Of a stretch of 7,303 bases of DNA, positions 6,509 to 7,303 are shown one piece after another. The translations under genes were made by a program, and so were the position numbers. Each line of letters begins with the position of its first letter. Position 1 is the first letter of the stretch. Origin of the DNA: Nocardioidaceae bacterium (GTDB taxonomy: Bacteria > Actinomycetota > Actinomycetes > Propionibacteriales > Nocardioidaceae). The notes below the pieces were generated by a model that searched no databases, was not told the DNA's origin, and saw only the letters and a program-made list of their open reading frames with translations. The stretch is from contig JACCUS010000383.1 in NCBI GenBank assembly GCA_013811715.1, positions 1 through 7,303 on the forward strand, given 5' to 3'.

Positions 6509-6533
6509 CGGGTAACCCGGGTCGAGCACCCGG
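6509..6533 (+). repeat. Palindrome cluster in the divergent intergenic region
   Basis: CGGGTAACCCG (6509-6519) is a perfect 11-nt inverted repeat centred on A6514. It overlaps a second one, CCGGGT (6517-6522) and ACCCGG (6528-6533), with a 5-nt loop. The pair lies 24-48 nt before the start of the ZIP gene. They could be an operator or a leader hairpin. GGGTAA at 6510-6515 also resembles a stress-sigma -10, but no matching -35 lies 14-17 nt upstream. No known regulator is recognised. Confidence 0.35.
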
Positions 6534-6556
6534 CTCCCGGTGGAGACAATCAGCGG

Positions 6557-6993
6557 GTGGCTGACATCTGGATCACCGCCGGATTCGCCGCCGGTGCATC
6601 GCTCCCACTGCTGGTCGGAGCGATTGCCGGCGTCTTCTGGCGTCCACCCCGGGGTCTCATCGCCGCGGCACTGGCCTTCGCCGCCGGCGCGCTGATCTCC
6701 GCAGTGGCCTTCGACCTGTTCGAGGAAGGCTACTCCAGCGGCGGTGCCTGGATCGCCGCTATCGGCTTCGCCAGCGGAGCGGTGCTGTTCGTCGTCGCCG
6801 ACACATGGCTGGACCGCCGGTCGGCTAGCAACCCGACGGGGTGGGCGCTGCTGGCCGCGGTCACCCTTGACGGCATCCCCGAGAACTCCGCCCTGGGGGT
6901 GTCGCTGAACGGAGGTGGAAGCTGGCCCTGCTGGTCGCCGTCTTGGTCAGCAACTTCCCCGAGGCGCTGGTCGGGGCGGCGAGCATGCGAGCG
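6557..6993 (+). pseudogene. Broken ZIP-family metal transporter gene (frameshift and C-terminal truncation)
   Basis: ZIP transporters carry zinc, iron or other divalent metals across the membrane. From GTG 6557 (GGTGGAG 11 nt upstream), residues 1-122 read as an intact ZIP N-terminus: hydrophobic segments at about 8-26, 35-53, 65-81 and 97-115, with AGALISAVAFDLFEEG in the second and TLDGIPENSALGVSL, the metal-binding segment, in the fourth. After residue 122 (position 6922) the frame turns into Trp/Arg/Ser-rich nonsense that ends at 7069. One frame over, starting at 6922, the expected fifth segment resumes: LALLVAVLVSNFPEALVG and then AASMRA. One lost base, probably one C of AGCCTG at 6922-6923, explains this. 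Even in the restored frame, similarity ends near 6993: the remaining three membrane segments are missing, and the frame runs into unrelated sequence to a TGA at 7102-7104. Both defects point to a dead gene. A sequencing error could explain the frameshift but not the missing C-terminus. Confidence 0.75.
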
Positions 6994-7034
6994 GTGCGCC
7001 GCCCACAGGTGGACTGCCGAGCGAGCACCGTTTC

Positions 7035-7151
7035 TCATGAGGGACGGAGCCGGGTGGCTCGCTCGTTGAGGTACCGCTGCTCGGGCAAGCTGGTTGTCCG
7101 CTGAGCCGCCTCGAGGTAAAGGCGCGTCGCGGTGGCGTGATCGCCGCTCAT
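7035..7151 (-). pseudogene. Remnant resembling the C-terminal end of an ECF42-type (DUF6596) sigma factor
   Basis: From ATG 7151 to a TGA at 7037-7035 the minus strand encodes 38 residues. They include GDHATATRLYLEAAQRTTSL and PEQRYLNERATRLRPS. The pattern A-x-x-x-Y-x-x-A-x-R-T-x-S-x-PEQRYL-x-x-R-A-x-R-L is what I recall at the extreme C-terminus of ECF sigma factors with a DUF6596 (TPR-like) extension, which are normally about 400 residues. The similarity seems to continue two codons before the ATG (RE), as expected for an inner fragment, and then meets an in-frame TGA at 7160-7158 that ends a different gene. The sigma-2 and sigma-4 domains are absent. I read it as a leftover from a deletion rather than a functional small protein, though the ATG could be translated. 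Identification is from memory of the family. Confidence 0.5.
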
Positions 7152-7157
7152 TTCACG

Positions 7158-7172
7158 TCAGCCGGAGGCTGA
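7158..7172. repeat. Short perfect inverted repeat at a gene junction
   Basis: TCAGCC-GGA-GGCTGA forms a 6-bp stem with a 3-nt loop. It overlaps the stop codon of the rightmost minus-strand gene and sits exactly where the sigma-like remnant begins. It has no T-tract, so it is not a convincing terminator. Confidence 0.3.
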
Positions 7173-7303
7173 GGCAGCCGTGGAGTACCACTCGGCGGCG
7201 AGGACCTTGGCTCGTGCCTCCGGCGGCAGGCTCGAGATCAGGCCCGGGAGTGCTCCCCGCCCTACCTCGGAACGATGGGCCAGGATTGCTGCCACCTTCT
7301 GGT
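7158..7303 (-). CDS. C-terminal end of a protein, possibly a PIG-L/LmbE-type deacetylase (partial)
   Basis: The minus-strand frame is open from the right edge of the window to a TGA at 7160-7158, giving 47 codons. The visible residues begin QKVAAILAHRSEVGRG and continue ALPGLISSLPPEARAKVLAA with EWYSTAASASG at the end. A basic helix with KxxAxxxHxSQ/EV, then a helix of the type LPPxxRxxxLxxEWY, resembles the tail of PIG-L family N-acetylglucosaminyl deacetylases of actinobacteria. That is a recollection of pattern only, and the catalytic region lies outside the window. The gene ends directly against the sigma-like remnant, in the same reading frame, so its final residues (STAASASG) may not be original if a deletion joined the two genes. 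Confidence 0.5.
   Translation of the reverse strand, partial: QKVAAILAHRSEVGRGALPGLISSLPPEARAKVLAAEWYSTAASASG

Noticed and set aside
6488..6516. Plus-strand promoter for the ZIP gene (TTGTGC with GGTAAC, or a stress-type GGGTAA)
   Set aside because: The -10 is poor for a housekeeping promoter, and no GNNT or GTTT lies at the right distance for a stress-type promoter.

Overview
This looks like chromosomal DNA of a high-GC actinobacterium. The signs are heavy G/C at third codon positions, GTG and TTG starts, a SigB/SigF-type stress sigma factor, a GAF-ANTAR regulator, and a glucosyl-3-phosphoglycerate synthase of the mycobacterial type. The genus cannot be fixed from the sequence; a soil or rock actinomycete would fit. 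I see no rRNA, tRNA, CRISPR array, insertion sequence or phage gene.

Layout. Positions 1-330 (+) hold the 3' end of an unassigned gene. Positions 439-1284 (+) encode a SigB/SigF-like sigma factor. It converges, with a 14-nt gap, on a GAF-ANTAR protein gene (1299-1967, -). Positions 2125-6366 (-) are a tight four-gene operon, transcribed right to left: gpgS (glucosyl-3-phosphoglycerate synthase), a GT4 glycosyltransferase, a Gfo/Idh/MocA oxidoreductase, and a zinc-free medium-chain dehydrogenase. Each junction is a 4-nt stop/start overlap (GTGA, TTGA, ATGA), so translation is probably coupled. Positions 6367-6556 are a divergent intergenic region. From 6557 rightward the DNA is decaying: a ZIP-type metal transporter gene with a one-base frameshift and no C-terminal half, a ~38-codon remnant resembling the tail of an ECF42-type (DUF6596) sigma factor on the minus strand, and the 3' end of a further minus-strand gene that runs out of the window.

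How the parts may work together. Upstream of gpgS on the minus strand is GTTT-N15-GGGTAC (6474-6450), a close match to the promoter consensus of SigB/SigF stress sigma factors. The window itself encodes such a sigma factor, so the four-gene operon is a candidate stress-regulon member. GpgS makes glucosyl-3-phosphoglycerate, precursor of the solute glucosylglycerate and of methylglucose lipopolysaccharide. The dedicated phosphatase (GpgP) is absent; instead a second glycosyltransferase and two NAD(P)-dependent sugar-type oxidoreductases follow. Whether they build a modified glucosylglycerate-based glycoside or a different glycan is open. This is the best candidate in the window for an undescribed pathway.

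The short gaps were read. 331-438 holds a Shine-Dalgarno for the sigma gene and no clear promoter. 1968-2124 holds a strong Shine-Dalgarno for the GAF-ANTAR gene and no convincing promoter or terminator. 6367-6556 holds the stress-type promoter and a palindrome cluster.
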